In this document: positions 51,501 through 61,476 of the stretch, in pieces
Position numbering within the stretch: the first letter of the stretch is position 1
Layout: each line of letters opens with the position of its first letter
Assembly: GCF_900182955.1 (NCBI RefSeq)
Contig: NZ_FXUL01000023.1
Location: 41,010 to 105,009, forward strand
Direction: 5' to 3'
DNA: 64,000 bases
DNA from: Noviherbaspirillum suwonense
GTDB lineage: Bacteria; Pseudomonadota; Gammaproteobacteria; Burkholderiales; Burkholderiaceae_D
Program-made: the position numbers and the translations under genes
The notes under the pieces: model-generated
The model's input: the letters and a program-made list of their open reading frames with translations, nothing else
Told to the model about the DNA's origin: nothing
Database searches by the model: none

Positions 51501-53300
51501 ATGGCGAAATTACTGGCAACTCTCCTCCTGGCCACGGCTGCCGCCGCCAGCAACAGCGCGCTGGCCGCGCATGCATTCGCGCTCTACGATACGCCCAAGT
51601 ACCCGGCCGGCTTCCAGCATTTCGACTATGTCAACCCGGCCGCGCCCAAGGGCGGCGAGCTCTACCTGGCCAATCCCGACCGCCGCACCAGCTTCGACAA
51701 GTTCAACCCGTTTTCGCTCAAGGGCGTGGCCGCCGCCGGCGTCTCCAACCTGATGTTCGAGACGTTGGCCGTCAGTTCGTCCGACGAGACCGCGACCATG
51801 TACGGCCTGCTGGCCGAGGACATGGAGCTGGCGCCGGACCGGATGGCGATGACCTTCCGCATCAACCCGAAGGCCCGCTTCAACAATGGCGACCCGGTGC
51901 TGGCGGCCGACGTCAAGCATTCGTTCGACAGCCTGATGGCCAAGGGCGCGCCGCAGTTCAAGTCGCTGTTCGCCGATGTGAAGCAATGCGTCGTGGTCGA
52001 CCCGCAGACGGTGCGCTTCGAGTTCAAGGCGCTGAACCGGGAGCTGCCGCTGATCGTCGGCGGCATGCCGGTGTTCTCGCGCAAGTGGGGCGCCAACACC
52101 AGCTTCGACAAGATACAGCTGGAGGCGCCGATCGCCAGCGGCCCCTACCTGATCGAGCGCTATGACGTCGGCCGCTCCATCGTCTACAAGCGCAACCCGG
52201 CCTATTGGGGCGACGAGGTGCCGGCCAGGCGCGGCATGTTCAACTTCGGCCGCATCTTCTACCGCTTCTACAAGGACGACGTCGCGCGGCTGGAGGCGTT
52301 CAAGGCCGGCGAATTCGACGTGGTGGTCGAGTACAGCGCGAAGAACTGGGCGCGCAGCTACAACGGCCCGAAGTTCCGCAGCGGCGAGATCGTCAAGCGC
52401 GAGCTGACGCATTCGAACGGCGCCGGCATGCAGGGTTTCGTCATGAACCTGCGGCGCGCGCAGTTCCAGGACATCCGCGTGCGGCAGGCACTGGGCCTGG
52501 CGCTGGACTTCGAATGGATGAACCGGCAGCTGTTCTATGGCCAGTACAAGCGCATCCATTCCTTCTTCAACAACAGCGAGCTGGGCGCGCGCGGCATGCC
52601 GTCGGACGACGAGCTGAAGCTGCTGGAGCCGCTGCGCGGCAAGCTCGACCCGGCGGTGTTCGGCGAAGCGCCGGTGCCGCCGTCGACCGATGCGCCGTCG
52701 TCGCTGCGGGCCAACCTGATGCAGGCGCGCGAGCTGCTGAAGCAGGCCGGGTGGGAGTACCGGGACGGCGCGCTGCGCAATGCGAAGGGCGAGCCGCTGC
52801 AGTTCGAGATCATGGACGACCAGTCGGCGCTGTCGCGCGTCATCAGCGTCTACGTGCGCAACCTGCAGAAGCTGGGCGTGCAGGTCAACCAGCGCACCGC
52901 CGACTTCGCGCTGCTGCAGAAGCGCATGGAGGAATTCGACTTCGACATGACCACCAACCGCTTCCCGGACGTGACCAGTCCCGGCAACGAGATGTACGAC
53001 GTGTTCGCATCGAAGGCGGCCGACGAGAAGGGCTCCAGCAATTACTGGGGCCTGAAGGACCCGGCGGTCGACAAGCTGGTCGACGCGCTGGTCGGCGCCA
53101 ATACCCGGCGCGAGCTGGTGGCGGCGGCGCGCGCGCTGGACCGGGTGCTGATGCACAAGTACATCGTGGTGCCGCACTGGTACTCGGCCACGCACCGGGT
53201 GGCTTACCGCAACCGTTTCGGCATCCCGGCCACCGCGCCGCTGTACTACCAGGCCGACCCCTATGTGATCTCAACCTGGTGGCAGCAGAAGCCCCGATGA
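51501..53300 (+). CDS. yejA: Peptide ABC transporter, periplasmic binding protein (YejA-like)
   Basis: A 599-residue exported protein of the family 5 solute-binding type, with a signal peptide of about 22 residues (NSALAA). [20 protein letters not shown] near the start, [24 protein letters not shown] and [19 protein letters not shown] are typical of YejA-type proteins. It would bind peptides for the YejB/YejE/YejF transporter. In enteric bacteria the Yej system takes up microcin C-type peptides and contributes to resistance to antimicrobial peptides. The start is the first ATG after a fair GAGG site. Confidence 0.93.
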   Translation: MAKLLATLLLATAAAASNSALAAHAFALYDTPKYPAGFQHFDYVNPAAPKGGELYLANPDRRTSFDKFNPFSLKGVAAAGVSNLMFETLAVSSSDETATMYGLLAEDMELAPDRMAMTFRINPKARFNNGDPVLAADVKHSFDSLMAKGAPQFKSLFADVKQCVVVDPQTVRFEFKALNRELPLIVGGMPVFSRKWGANTSFDKIQLEAPIASGPYLIERYDVGRSIVYKRNPAYWGDEVPARRGMFNFGRIFYRFYKDDVARLEAFKAGEFDVVVEYSAKNWARSYNGPKFRSGEIVKRELTHSNGAGMQGFVMNLRRAQFQDIRVRQALGLALDFEWMNRQLFYGQYKRIHSFFNNSELGARGMPSDDELKLLEPLRGKLDPAVFGEAPVPPSTDAPSSLRANLMQARELLKQAGWEYRDGALRNAKGEPLQFEIMDDQSALSRVISVYVRNLQKLGVQVNQRTADFALLQKRMEEFDFDMTTNRFPDVTSPGNEMYDVFASKAADEKGSSNYWGLKDPAVDKLVDALVGANTRRELVAAARALDRVLMHKYIVVPHWYSATHRVAYRNRFGIPATAPLYYQADPYVISTWWQQKPR

Positions 53301-53310
53301 AAGGACAGCC

Positions 53311-54375
53311 ATGAATCTCTGGGCCTATATCGCCAAGCGGGTGCTGCTGATGCTGCCCACGCTGCTGGGCGTGGTCGCCATCACGTTCGCGGTGGTGCAG
53401 TTCGTGCCGGGCGGACCGGTCGAGCAGGCGCTGATGGAGCTGAAGAAGGGCGCGGCAACCGGCGGCAGCGAGGCCAGCGGCGGGGGCGCGTCGCAGTACC
53501 GCGGCAGGCAGGGCATCGACGCCGAGCGGGTCAAGGAAATCCAGGCGCTGTACGGCTTCGACAAGCCGCCTCTCGAACGTTTCTGGCAGATGCTGAAAGG
53601 CTTTGCCCGCTTCGACCTGGGCCAGAGCTTCTATCATCACAAGGACGTGTGGGAGCTGGTGAAGTCCAAGCTGCCGGTATCGATTTCGCTCGGGCTATGG
53701 ACCTTTTTCCTGACCTATTTCATCTCGGTGCCGCTGGGCGTGGCCAAGGCGGTGCGCGAAGGCAGCCGCTTCGATGTCGTCACCAGCATGCTGGTGCTGG
53801 TCGGCTACTCGATCCCCGGCTTCGTGCTGGGCGTGCTGCTGCTGGTGCTGTTCGGCGGCGGCAGCTTCGTGCAGTGGTTCCCGCTGCGCGGGCTGACCTC
53901 GGACAACTGGGAAACCCTGTCGTGGGGCGGCAAGGTGCTCGACTACCTTTGGCATATCGCGATGCCGGTGACAGCCTCGGTGGCCGGCGCGTTCGCGGTG
54001 ATGACCATGCTGACCAAGAACACCTTCCTCGAAGAGATCCGCAAGCAGTACGTGCTGACCGCGCGCGCCAAGGGCCTGTCCGAGCGCACCGTGCTCTACA
54101 AGCACGTGTTCCGCAATGCGCTCATCCCGCTGGTGACGGGCTTCCCGGCGGCCTTCATCGGCGCGTTCTTCGCCGGCAGCCTGCTGATCGAAACCCTGTT
54201 CTCGCTCGACGGGCTGGGCCTGCTGTCCTATGAGTCGGTGGTGCGGCGCGACTATCCGGTGGTGATGGGGACGCTCTACCTGTTCACGCTGATCGGGCTG
54301 GTGGTGAAGCTGCTGGGCGACCTCTGCTATGTCTGGGCCGACCCGCGGGTCCAGTTTGAAAGCCTGGCGCGATGA
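53311..54375 (+). CDS. yejB: Peptide ABC transporter permease (YejB-like)
   Basis: A 354-residue inner-membrane permease with six helices. The N-terminal IAKRVLLMLPTLLGVVAITFAVVQFVPG is typical of DppB/YejB, and the ATPase-docking loop EEIRKQYVLTARAKGLSERT follows. A Gly/Ser-rich insert (residues of about 50-70) sits in the first periplasmic loop. It begins 10 bases after yejA and ends overlapping yejE (ATGA), so the genes are translationally coupled. Confidence 0.95.
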   Translation: MNLWAYIAKRVLLMLPTLLGVVAITFAVVQFVPGGPVEQALMELKKGAATGGSEASGGGASQYRGRQGIDAERVKEIQALYGFDKPPLERFWQMLKGFARFDLGQSFYHHKDVWELVKSKLPVSISLGLWTFFLTYFISVPLGVAKAVREGSRFDVVTSMLVLVGYSIPGFVLGVLLLVLFGGGSFVQWFPLRGLTSDNWETLSWGGKVLDYLWHIAMPVTASVAGAFAVMTMLTKNTFLEEIRKQYVLTARAKGLSERTVLYKHVFRNALIPLVTGFPAAFIGAFFAGSLLIETLFSLDGLGLLSYESVVRRDYPVVMGTLYLFTLIGLVVKLLGDLCYVWADPRVQFESLAR

Positions 54376-55421
54376 CGGCCGCGAACATTATGGCCACGCC
54401 TTCCGTTTCCCCCGGCCGCCGCATCTGGCTGCGCTTCCGCCAGAACCGGCGCGGCTACTGGAGCCTTGTTATTTTCATCGTCCTGTTCGGGATGAGCCTT
54501 GGCGCCGAACTGCTGTCGAACGACAAGCCCCTTGTGGCCCGGTATAACGGCAAGATCCTGTTCCCGATCGCGCAGACCTATTCGGAAAAATCCTTCGGCG
54601 GCGACTTCGACTCGCCGGCCGACTTCCTCGACCCGTTCATCCAGGACCAGTTCAGGAAGGATGGCAACTGGGCAGTCTATCCGCCCAACCATTACCGCTA
54701 CGACACGCTGAATTATTTCGCCAAGGCGCCCAATCCCGCGCCGCCGTCTAGCGAGAACTGGCTGGGCACCGACGACCGCGGCCGCGACGTGGTGGCCCGG
54801 CTGCTGTACGGCTTCCGGGTGTCCATCCTGTTCGGCATCGCGCTGACCATCACCGGCGTGCTGCTGGGCATGCTGACCGGCGCGGTGCAGGGTTACTTCG
54901 CCGGCCGCACCGACCTGCTGTTCCAGCGCTTCATGGAGATATGGAGCTCGATGCCGGAGCTGTACCTGCTGATCATCTTCGCTTCCATCTTCGACCCCAG
55001 CATCCTGTTGCTGCTGTTGCTGCTGTCGCTGTTCGGCTGGATGGGCCTGTCCGACTATGTGCGCGCCGATTTCCTGCGCAACCGCAACCTCGAATACGTG
55101 CAGGCGGCACGCGCAATGGGCCTGTCGAACGGGCAGATCATCTGGCGCCATGTGCTGCCCAACAGCCTCACGCCGGTGGTCACCTTCCTGCCGTTCCGCA
55201 TGAGCGGCGCGATCCTCGCGCTGACCAGCCTGGATTTCCTGGGCCTGGGCGTGCCGCCATCCACGCCCAGCCTCGGCGAACTGCTGGCGCAGGGCAAGAA
55301 CAACCTCGACGCCTGGTGGATCGCGCTGTCGACCTTCATGGTGCTGACCGTCACGCTGCTGCTGCTGACCAATATCGGCGACGCGCTGCGCAATTCGCTG
55401 GATGTGCGGAGGAAGTCTTGA
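54372..55421 (+). CDS. yejE: Peptide ABC transporter permease (YejE-like)
   Basis: A 349-residue permease, partner of YejB. The N-terminal RRIWLRFRQNRRGYWSLVIF and a long periplasmic loop with FGGDFDSPADFLDPFIQDQF lead to the permease fold GTDDRGRDVVARLLYGFRVS and the docking loop NRNLEYVQAARAMGLSNGQI. The start overlaps the yejB stop. In E. coli yejF follows directly. Here two small genes intervene. Confidence 0.95.
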   Translation: MTAANIMATPSVSPGRRIWLRFRQNRRGYWSLVIFIVLFGMSLGAELLSNDKPLVARYNGKILFPIAQTYSEKSFGGDFDSPADFLDPFIQDQFRKDGNWAVYPPNHYRYDTLNYFAKAPNPAPPSSENWLGTDDRGRDVVARLLYGFRVSILFGIALTITGVLLGMLTGAVQGYFAGRTDLLFQRFMEIWSSMPELYLLIIFASIFDPSILLLLLLLSLFGWMGLSDYVRADFLRNRNLEYVQAARAMGLSNGQIIWRHVLPNSLTPVVTFLPFRMSGAILALTSLDFLGLGVPPSTPSLGELLAQGKNNLDAWWIALSTFMVLTVTLLLLTNIGDALRNSLDVRRKS

Positions 55422-55446
55422 ACCCTGGTGGAAACGGAGCCTGATC

Positions 55447-55713
55447 GTGCCTATCATCTCGATGTTTTACGGGATCATCATTCGTCTCTACCTGCTTGAT
55501 AACAGGCATCACTCGCTGCCGCATGTCCACGCCAAAAATACGGAATTCGAAGCGTCCGTCCCGATTGCTGACGGTGAAATACTTGCAGGCGACCTGCCGC
55601 GCAAGCAGTTGCGCCTGGTGCAGGCCTGGATTGAATTGCGCCGCGACGAGTTGACGGCAGACTGGGACCTGGCTGTCAGCGGCGAGAACCCCTATAAAAT
55701 TGCTCCTTTGTGA
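55447..55713 (+). CDS. DUF4160 family protein
   Basis: An 88-residue protein starting at GTG with CGGAG eight bases upstream. It has the DUF4160 pattern: SMFYGIIIRLYLLDN, HHSLPHVHAKNTEFEASVPI and RLVQAWIELRRDELTADWDL. Members are often encoded beside DUF2442 proteins, as here. The pair has been considered a toxin-antitoxin-like module, but no activity is established. It sits between yejE and yejF in the same orientation, 25 bases after yejE, and would be co-transcribed with them. Confidence 0.85.
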   Translation: MPIISMFYGIIIRLYLLDNRHHSLPHVHAKNTEFEASVPIADGEILAGDLPRKQLRLVQAWIELRRDELTADWDLAVSGENPYKIAPL

Positions 55714-55721
55714 GGCTTGCC

Positions 55722-56033
55722 ATGTATTGGGATGTCAGGGTTGTAAAGCCGCTTTCGGATTACCGCATCTACGTCGAAATCGAGGACGGCCGGAAAGGCG
55801 TGTTCGATATGAAGCCCTATCTCGACCATGGCGTTTTCCGCGAACTGCGGAAAACGCATTACTTCAATCAGGTGGGCATCTTGTTCGGCGCCGTCACCTG
55901 GCCGAACGAGCAGGATATTGCGCCGGAGACCCTGATCGCCGAAATGCTTCCGCCGGATTCACCGGCAGTGCGCTGTGCAAAGGGGCAGGCGAGCGGCAGT
56001 CATTCATCGCCTCCTTCAAATCAAGCGCAATAG
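55722..56033 (+). CDS. DUF2442 family protein
   Basis: A 103-residue protein of the DUF2442 type. DVRVVKPLSDYRIYVEIEDG, FDMKPYLDHGVF and FNQVGILFGAVTWPNEQDI are the family hallmarks, followed by a Ser/Gln-rich tail of about 20 residues. GAGG lies before the ATG. It is the partner of the preceding DUF4160 gene, eight bases away, and precedes yejF by 12 bases. Function is unknown, and a regulatory or antitoxin role for the pair is only a guess. Confidence 0.82.
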   Translation: MYWDVRVVKPLSDYRIYVEIEDGRKGVFDMKPYLDHGVFRELRKTHYFNQVGILFGAVTWPNEQDIAPETLIAEMLPPDSPAVRCAKGQASGSHSSPPSNQAQ

Positions 56034-56045
56034 CTGAAAAAGCGT

Positions 56046-57650
56046 ATGAGTCTACTCAATATCGAGCACCTGAGCGTGGCCTTCGGCGATGCGACCGTCG
56101 TCGACGACGTCAGCTTTTCCATCGCGCCCGGCGAGAAGTTCGCGCTGGTCGGCGAGTCCGGTTCGGGCAAGACCGTGACCGCGCTGTCGGTGCTGCGGCT
56201 GAACCAGGACGCCGGCTACCGGGGCCGCATCCTGTTCGATGGCGACGACATCCTGGCGAAGTCCGAGCCGGCGCTGCGCCGGCTGCGCGGCAAGGACGCG
56301 GCGATGATCTTCCAGGAGCCAATGACGGCGCTGAACCCGCTGTTCACGGTCGGCAACCAGATCGCCGAGGTGCTGATGCTGCACGAGGGGCTGAGCGGCA
56401 AGGCGGCGGCGCTGCGCACCGTGCAGCTGCTGGAAAAGACCGGCATCCCCGAGCCGGCGCGGCGCGCGCTGGCGTACCCGCACCAGTTGTCCGGCGGCCA
56501 GCGCCAGCGCGCGATGATCGCGATGGCGCTGGCCTGCAAGCCGCGCCTGCTGATCGCCGACGAGCCGACCACCGCGCTCGACGTGACGATACAGGTGCAG
56601 ATCCTGGAACTGCTGAACCAGCTGCAGCGCGAGGAAAACATGGCGGTGCTGATGATCAGCCATGACCTCAACCTTGTCCGGCATTTCGCCGACCGCGTCG
56701 GCGTGATGGAGAAGGGCCGGCTGATCGAGACCGCTCCGGTGCCCGAACTGTTCGCAAACCCGCGCGAGGCATACACCCGCAAGCTGCTGGCCAGCCACCC
56801 GCAGCGCATGGTCAACCTGGTCGACGCCGGCGGCGCGCCGCTGCTGCAGGCGCAGAACGTGCGCTGCACCTTCGACATCAGGGAAGGCTGGTTCAGGAAG
56901 CGCAGCTTCGTCGCGGTGGACGACGTGAACCTCGCGCTGCGCCCGGGCGAAACCGTGGGCATCGTCGGCGAGTCGGGTTCCGGCAAGTCCACGCTGGGCA
57001 TGGCGCTGCTGCGGCTGTCGGTCGCGCGGGTGTCCGGCGCAATCCACTTTCGCGGGCAGCCGATCAGCGAGATGTCCAGCGGCGCGCTGCGGCCCCTGCG
57101 GTCGCAGATGCAGGTCGTGTTCCAGGACCCGTTCGCGTCGCTGTCGCCGCGCCGGACCATTGAACAGATCGTCGGCGAAGGGCTGGCGCTGCACCAGCCG
57201 CAGCTGACGGCGCAGCAGCTGCGCCAGGCCGTGGCCGCGGGGCTGGAGGAAGTCGGGCTGTCGGGTGCGATGCTGCAGCGCTACCCGCACGAGTTTTCCG
57301 GCGGGCAGCGGCAGCGCATCGCCATCGCCAGGGTGCTGGTGCTCAAGCCAGCGCTGGTGCTGCTGGACGAGCCGACCTCGTCGCTCGACGTGTCGGTGCA
57401 GATGCAGGTGCTGCAGCTGCTGGCCGAACTGCAGCGCAGGTACGGCATCGCCTACCTGTTCATCAGCCATGATTTGGCCGTCATCCGCGCGATGGCGCAC
57501 CGGGTGCTGGTGATGAAGGATGGGCGCATGGTGGAGCAGGGCGGCGTGGACGACGTGCTGTCGGCGCCGAAGGAGGCGTATACCCAGCGGCTGCTGGCGG
57601 CGTCGACCTACAGCGTGGCCGGGGTCGACATGCAGGCGGCGGCGCAATGA
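56046..57650 (+). CDS. yejF: Peptide ABC transporter ATPase with two nucleotide-binding domains (YejF-like)
   Basis: A 534-residue double ATPase. Domain one (about 1-260) has Walker A GESGSGKT, LSGGQRQR and LLIADEPTTALD. Domain two (about 275-534) has GESGSGKST, FSGGQRQR and LVLLDEPTSSLD. It drives uptake by YejAB/YejE. It closes the operon, which in this genome is interrupted by the DUF4160/DUF2442 pair just upstream. Confidence 0.96.
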   Translation: MSLLNIEHLSVAFGDATVVDDVSFSIAPGEKFALVGESGSGKTVTALSVLRLNQDAGYRGRILFDGDDILAKSEPALRRLRGKDAAMIFQEPMTALNPLFTVGNQIAEVLMLHEGLSGKAAALRTVQLLEKTGIPEPARRALAYPHQLSGGQRQRAMIAMALACKPRLLIADEPTTALDVTIQVQILELLNQLQREENMAVLMISHDLNLVRHFADRVGVMEKGRLIETAPVPELFANPREAYTRKLLASHPQRMVNLVDAGGAPLLQAQNVRCTFDIREGWFRKRSFVAVDDVNLALRPGETVGIVGESGSGKSTLGMALLRLSVARVSGAIHFRGQPISEMSSGALRPLRSQMQVVFQDPFASLSPRRTIEQIVGEGLALHQPQLTAQQLRQAVAAGLEEVGLSGAMLQRYPHEFSGGQRQRIAIARVLVLKPALVLLDEPTSSLDVSVQMQVLQLLAELQRRYGIAYLFISHDLAVIRAMAHRVLVMKDGRMVEQGGVDDVLSAPKEAYTQRLLAASTYSVAGVDMQAAAQ

Positions 57651-57758
57651 GCCAGCAGGCGCGGGCCGTATCGGCCGCACGGGCCGGAAGGCATTGCGCC
57701 GGGGTCTGACCAGGCGCGGCCTGCAAGCTTGAAAAGCCGCAGGCGGCGGCCTGCAGGG

Positions 57759-58871
57759 TTAACGCTGCCCGGTCGTTGTCGCGCCGAACAGCTGCCTGTA
57801 CTGCGATGGCTGCGAGCGCCAGTACTGCTGCGGCGCTTCGACCGAGCCGCCCAGCGCGGCGGCCGCATGCCATGCCCAGCGGGGGTCGTACAGGATGCCG
57901 CGCGCCAGCGCCACCATGTCGGCCTGGCCGCTGGCGACGATGGACTCGGCCTGCGCAGGGTCGGTGATCATGCCGACCGCGATCGTCGGCAGCCCGGTGT
58001 CATGCCGGATGCGGGCGGCGAAGTTCACCTGGTAGCCGGGACCGACCGGAATCTTTTGCAGCGGCGATACGCCGCCGCTGGATACATGGATGAAGTCCGC
58101 GCCGCGCGCCTTCAGCGCCTGCGCGAACGCGGTGCTCTGCTCGATTTCCCAGCCGCCCTCGACCCAGTCGGTCGCCGAGATGCGCACGCCGACCGCCATC
58201 GACGCCGGCACCGCCGCGCGCACCGCATCGTAGACCTCGAGCGGGAAACGCATCCTGTTTTCCAGCGAGCCGCCGTAACGGTCTTCCCGCAGGTTGGACA
58301 GCGGCGACAGGAACTGGTGCAGCAGGTAGCCGTGCGCCGCATGGATCTCGATGCCGTCCAGGCCGAGCCGGTGCGCGCGCCGGGCGCTCTCGGCGAATGC
58401 GGCGACGACGCGCTGGAGGCCGGCATCGTCCAGTGCGTCCGGCGTCGGCTCGTCGGGCGCGTGCGGGATCGCCGATGGCGCGACCGTCTGCCAGCCGCCC
58501 TGCTCGGGCGCGATCATCTTGCCGCCTTCCCATGGCGCAGCGCTGGACGCCTTGCGGCCCGCGTGGCCGAGCTGTACGACCAGCGGGATCGTCGAATGGC
58601 GACGGATCGCGCGGACCACCGCCTGCAGCGCGCCCTCGTTCTGGTCGGACCAGAGTCCCAGGTCGCCCGGCGTGATCCGGCCCACCGGCTCGACGGCGGT
58701 CGCCTCGATGAACAGCACGCCGGCGCCGGACAGCGCCAGGTGCCCCAGGTGGATCATGTGCCAGTCGGTGGCGTCGCCGTTTTCGGCGGAGTACTGGCAC
58801 ATCGGCGCAATGGCGATGCGGTTTCTTGCGGTCAGCGGACCGAGGGAATACGGGGTAAACAATTGGCTCAT
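57759..58871 (-). CDS. NADH:flavin oxidoreductase, YqjM/XenA-like old yellow enzyme
   Basis: A 370-residue FMN-dependent reductase of the old yellow enzyme family. RNRIAIAPMCQYSAENGD contains the Cys near residue 25 typical of the YqjM branch. VVQLGHAGRKA and IEIHAAHGYLLHQFLSPLSN (His-x-x-His type active site), DRYGGSLENR and MVALARGILYDP follow. These enzymes reduce activated alkenes with NAD(P)H, and the physiological substrate is not known. The gene converges on yejF. Confidence 0.9.
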   Translation of the reverse strand: MSQLFTPYSLGPLTARNRIAIAPMCQYSAENGDATDWHMIHLGHLALSGAGVLFIEATAVEPVGRITPGDLGLWSDQNEGALQAVVRAIRRHSTIPLVVQLGHAGRKASSAAPWEGGKMIAPEQGGWQTVAPSAIPHAPDEPTPDALDDAGLQRVVAAFAESARRAHRLGLDGIEIHAAHGYLLHQFLSPLSNLREDRYGGSLENRMRFPLEVYDAVRAAVPASMAVGVRISATDWVEGGWEIEQSTAFAQALKARGADFIHVSSGGVSPLQKIPVGPGYQVNFAARIRHDTGLPTIAVGMITDPAQAESIVASGQADMVALARGILYDPRWAWHAAAALGGSVEAPQQYWRSQPSQYRQLFGATTTGQR

Positions 58872-58986
58872 CGTGCGGCTCCGGTGAAAGGCGGGTAGGG
58901 GGTCAGGCAGAACATGTCAGTAGACTGGAGCGTTGCGGCAGCGGTTCGGTTCCCGCCGACACGCGGCGCGGCCGGATCGGCGGACG

Positions 58987-59013
58987 AAAAAACGGCAGGC
59001 CTCGGCCTGCCGT
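58987..59013 (-). terminator. Intrinsic terminator of mltD
   Basis: On the minus strand ACGGCAGGCC... GGCCTGCCGT forms a ten-base stem with a two-base loop, immediately followed by a run of six T. It lies 23 bases after the mltD stop. Confidence 0.9.
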
Positions 59014-59035
59014 CATGGGCTGCGGAACGCGTTTT

Positions 59036-60526
59036 CTAGCGCAGGCCGCGCTGCGTGCCCGCCATCACGGTCTTGGGCGCGTTGCGGACCACCTTGGTCG
59101 ACACGACCGGCGTCGTGCGCCGTATGTCATGCCGGCCGCGCGGCGATTCCGCGCGGGTGACGCGGATGTGGGTCGGCACGTGCAGCGCCAGGCTCTGGCC
59201 GCGCGACAGCGTCTCGCGCGACAGCTTGTTCCAGGACTTCAGGTCGTCGACCGATACGCCGTTGCGGGCGGCAATGGACGCCAGCGTGTCGTTCCTGCCG
59301 ACCTTGACCGCGATGCGGCGGGTCGGCGGACGGTCCGGCTCCATCGCCAGCGTTGCGCTTTCGGCCACTTCCTGCGCGATGTCCCTTTCCTGCTCTTCGG
59401 GACGCGGCACCAGGATGGTCGAGCCGGCCTTCAGCACCATGCGCGGCGGGATATTGTTGACTTCGCGAATGATTTCCGGCGTCGTGCGGAAGCGTGCGGC
59501 AATGGTTTCAATGCGTTCGCGGGCGGTGGTCACCTTGTGCGCGGTCCACGACGACAGCGCCTGCGTCCACTTGCCGAGGTTGGACTTGAATTTCTCGGCA
59601 TTGCTCTTGGGCAGCAGGATCTGTGTATCCGCGCCGCCGACGATGACCGGCTTGTTGAATTGCGGGTTCAGCGCCTTGAATTCCTCCATCGGCAGTTCCG
59701 CCAGTTTGGCCGCGACCTGGACGTCGATGTCGCGGGTCTTGCGGATCGTGACGAAATAGGGCTGGTTCTCGACCTTGGGCAGCACTATGCCGTATTCGGC
59801 CGGGGTGGCGATGATGTTTTTCACCGCCTGCAGCTTGGGCACGTAGTTGCGGGTCTCGGCCGGCATGTAGGCCGACAGGCTGTTGAAGTCGGTCGGCTGG
59901 CCGGCGGCGTTCGCCTTCGCGATCGCGCGCTGGACCGAGCCTTCGCCCCAGTTGTACGCGGCCAGCGCCAGCTGCCAGTCGCCGAACATGCCGTACAGCT
60001 TTTCAAGGTAGTTCAGCGCGGCGTCGGTCGACGCCAGCACATCGCGCCGCTCATCCTGGAACATGTTCTGTTTCAGGTTGAAGTCGCGGCCGGTTGCGGC
60101 CATGAACTGCCACATGCCGGCAGCCTTTGCCGTCGACAGCGCCTGCGGGTTGAAGGCCGATTCGATGAAGGGCAGCAGCGCCAGCTCGGTCGGCATGTTG
60201 CGCTTCTCCAGTTCCTGGACGACGTGGAACAGGTAGCGCGACGCGCGGGTGGTCGTGCGGTCGATATAGTCGGGGCGGGCGCTGTACCAGGTGGTCTGCG
60301 TCGTCACCAGCGGATTGTCGAGGTCGGGGATCGCAAAACCCTTGCGGATGCGGGCCCAGACGTCCACTTCCTCGATGGACATGATCTGCATCAGCGGATC
60401 GTTCGGGTCCAGAGGCTGGCTGGCAAGGTAGGAAAAGATGGAAATGTCATTTGCATGTGCTGCAAACGGGGCGCTGAGCGAAAGAAGCGCAGCGCAAACG
60501 GCGGTCTTGATCGAAGGTCGATGCAT
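59036..60526 (-). CDS. mltD: Membrane-bound lytic murein transglycosylase D
   Basis: A 496-residue cell-wall enzyme with a signal peptide (residues 1-25, AAHA/ND). The SLT domain carries catalytic Glu122 in LLPFIESAFNPQA and the signatures AAGMWQFMAATGRDF and ALAAYNWGEGSVQRAI. The C-terminal part has LysM peptidoglycan-binding repeats (VTTARERIETIAARFRTTPE, VGRNDTLASIAARNGVSVDD). It cleaves murein glycan strands with formation of anhydro ends. No lipobox is seen in the signal region, unlike E. coli MltD. Gene order mltD-gloB-methyltransferase-rnhA-dnaQ is common in Burkholderiales. Confidence 0.95.
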   Translation of the reverse strand: MHRPSIKTAVCAALLSLSAPFAAHANDISIFSYLASQPLDPNDPLMQIMSIEEVDVWARIRKGFAIPDLDNPLVTTQTTWYSARPDYIDRTTTRASRYLFHVVQELEKRNMPTELALLPFIESAFNPQALSTAKAAGMWQFMAATGRDFNLKQNMFQDERRDVLASTDAALNYLEKLYGMFGDWQLALAAYNWGEGSVQRAIAKANAAGQPTDFNSLSAYMPAETRNYVPKLQAVKNIIATPAEYGIVLPKVENQPYFVTIRKTRDIDVQVAAKLAELPMEEFKALNPQFNKPVIVGGADTQILLPKSNAEKFKSNLGKWTQALSSWTAHKVTTARERIETIAARFRTTPEIIREVNNIPPRMVLKAGSTILVPRPEEQERDIAQEVAESATLAMEPDRPPTRRIAVKVGRNDTLASIAARNGVSVDDLKSWNKLSRETLSRGQSLALHVPTHIRVTRAESPRGRHDIRRTTPVVSTKVVRNAPKTVMAGTQRGLR

Positions 60527-60681
60527 GGGTCACTTTTTCTTGTTAACCAGCCGCCGGGGCTGGAGTCACACTGGATGCCGAAGCATGGTGAAAGCGGCGC
60601 TGCTGGCCGCCGGACATCCAGTCGCCGCCATGCAGGGCGAATCGGACATCCTGGAGATACGTGCTCGGCGCTGAAAAATTG

Positions 60682-61476
60682 CTAGCGGTAAGCGTTTTTC
60701 CATTCGCGCAAGGCTGCGAACGCTGGAATCGCTTCCCTTGTTGCCAGACGGCCAACACTTGTCAGCCGGTCCATAATTGCGGGCTCAGTGTAACGCAAAA
60801 ATGGGTTGGTGGATTTCTCAAGGCCGATGAAAGTTGGCACAGTGGCCTGATTTTGTTCACGTTTTTTTTGCTCGACGCCAATTCTTGTCAATAACGCCAT
60901 GTTTTCCGGCTCGACTTCGAGCGCGAATTTCAGATTTGACAAGGTATATTCATGCGCGCAATACACGGCGGTATGGTCCGGAAGCGATGTCAGTTTTGCA
61001 AGGGATTCCACCATCTGCGCCGGCGTGCCTTCGAACAGCCTGCCGCAGCCGCCGGCGAACAGCGTGTCGCCGCAGAACAGCCAGCCGGCGTCGGCGGCGA
61101 CATAGGCAATATGGTCCAGCGTGTGGCCGGGAACCTCGAGCACCGACAGCGCCAGCCCGAGTCCCGGCACCGTGAGCCGGTCGCCTTCGCGCAATGGATG
61201 CGTGATGCCGCGTATTGCAGGATTATGGGGGCCATATACCGGCACCTCGTATTGCGCCAGCAGGCCGGGCACGCCGCCGACATGGTCAGCATGGTGATGG
61301 GTGAGTAGAATGGCTGTCAGCGTCAGCTTCCGTTCGCGCAGCACGTCCAGCACCGGGCCGGCGTCGCCGGGGTCGACGATTGCGGCATTGACACCGTTAT
61401 GGATCAACCACAGATAGTTGTCCGCAAACGCGGGAATAGCCAATACACTCAGGGGCTTGGATAGCGACATACGCAT
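60682..61476 (-). CDS. gloB: Hydroxyacylglutathione hydrolase (glyoxalase II)
   Basis: A 264-residue metallo-beta-lactamase-fold enzyme that hydrolyses S-D-lactoylglutathione in methylglyoxal detoxification. [10 protein letters not shown] (59-68), GHTLDHIAY and [18 protein letters not shown] bind the two metal ions. The C-terminal helical substrate domain with NPFLRY is present. The first ATG shares its bases with the divergent methyltransferase start. A second ATG two codons on is also possible. Confidence 0.95.
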   Translation of the reverse strand: MRMSLSKPLSVLAIPAFADNYLWLIHNGVNAAIVDPGDAGPVLDVLRERKLTLTAILLTHHHADHVGGVPGLLAQYEVPVYGPHNPAIRGITHPLREGDRLTVPGLGLALSVLEVPGHTLDHIAYVAADAGWLFCGDTLFAGGCGRLFEGTPAQMVESLAKLTSLPDHTAVYCAHEYTLSNLKFALEVEPENMALLTRIGVEQKKREQNQATVPTFIGLEKSTNPFLRYTEPAIMDRLTSVGRLATREAIPAFAALREWKNAYR

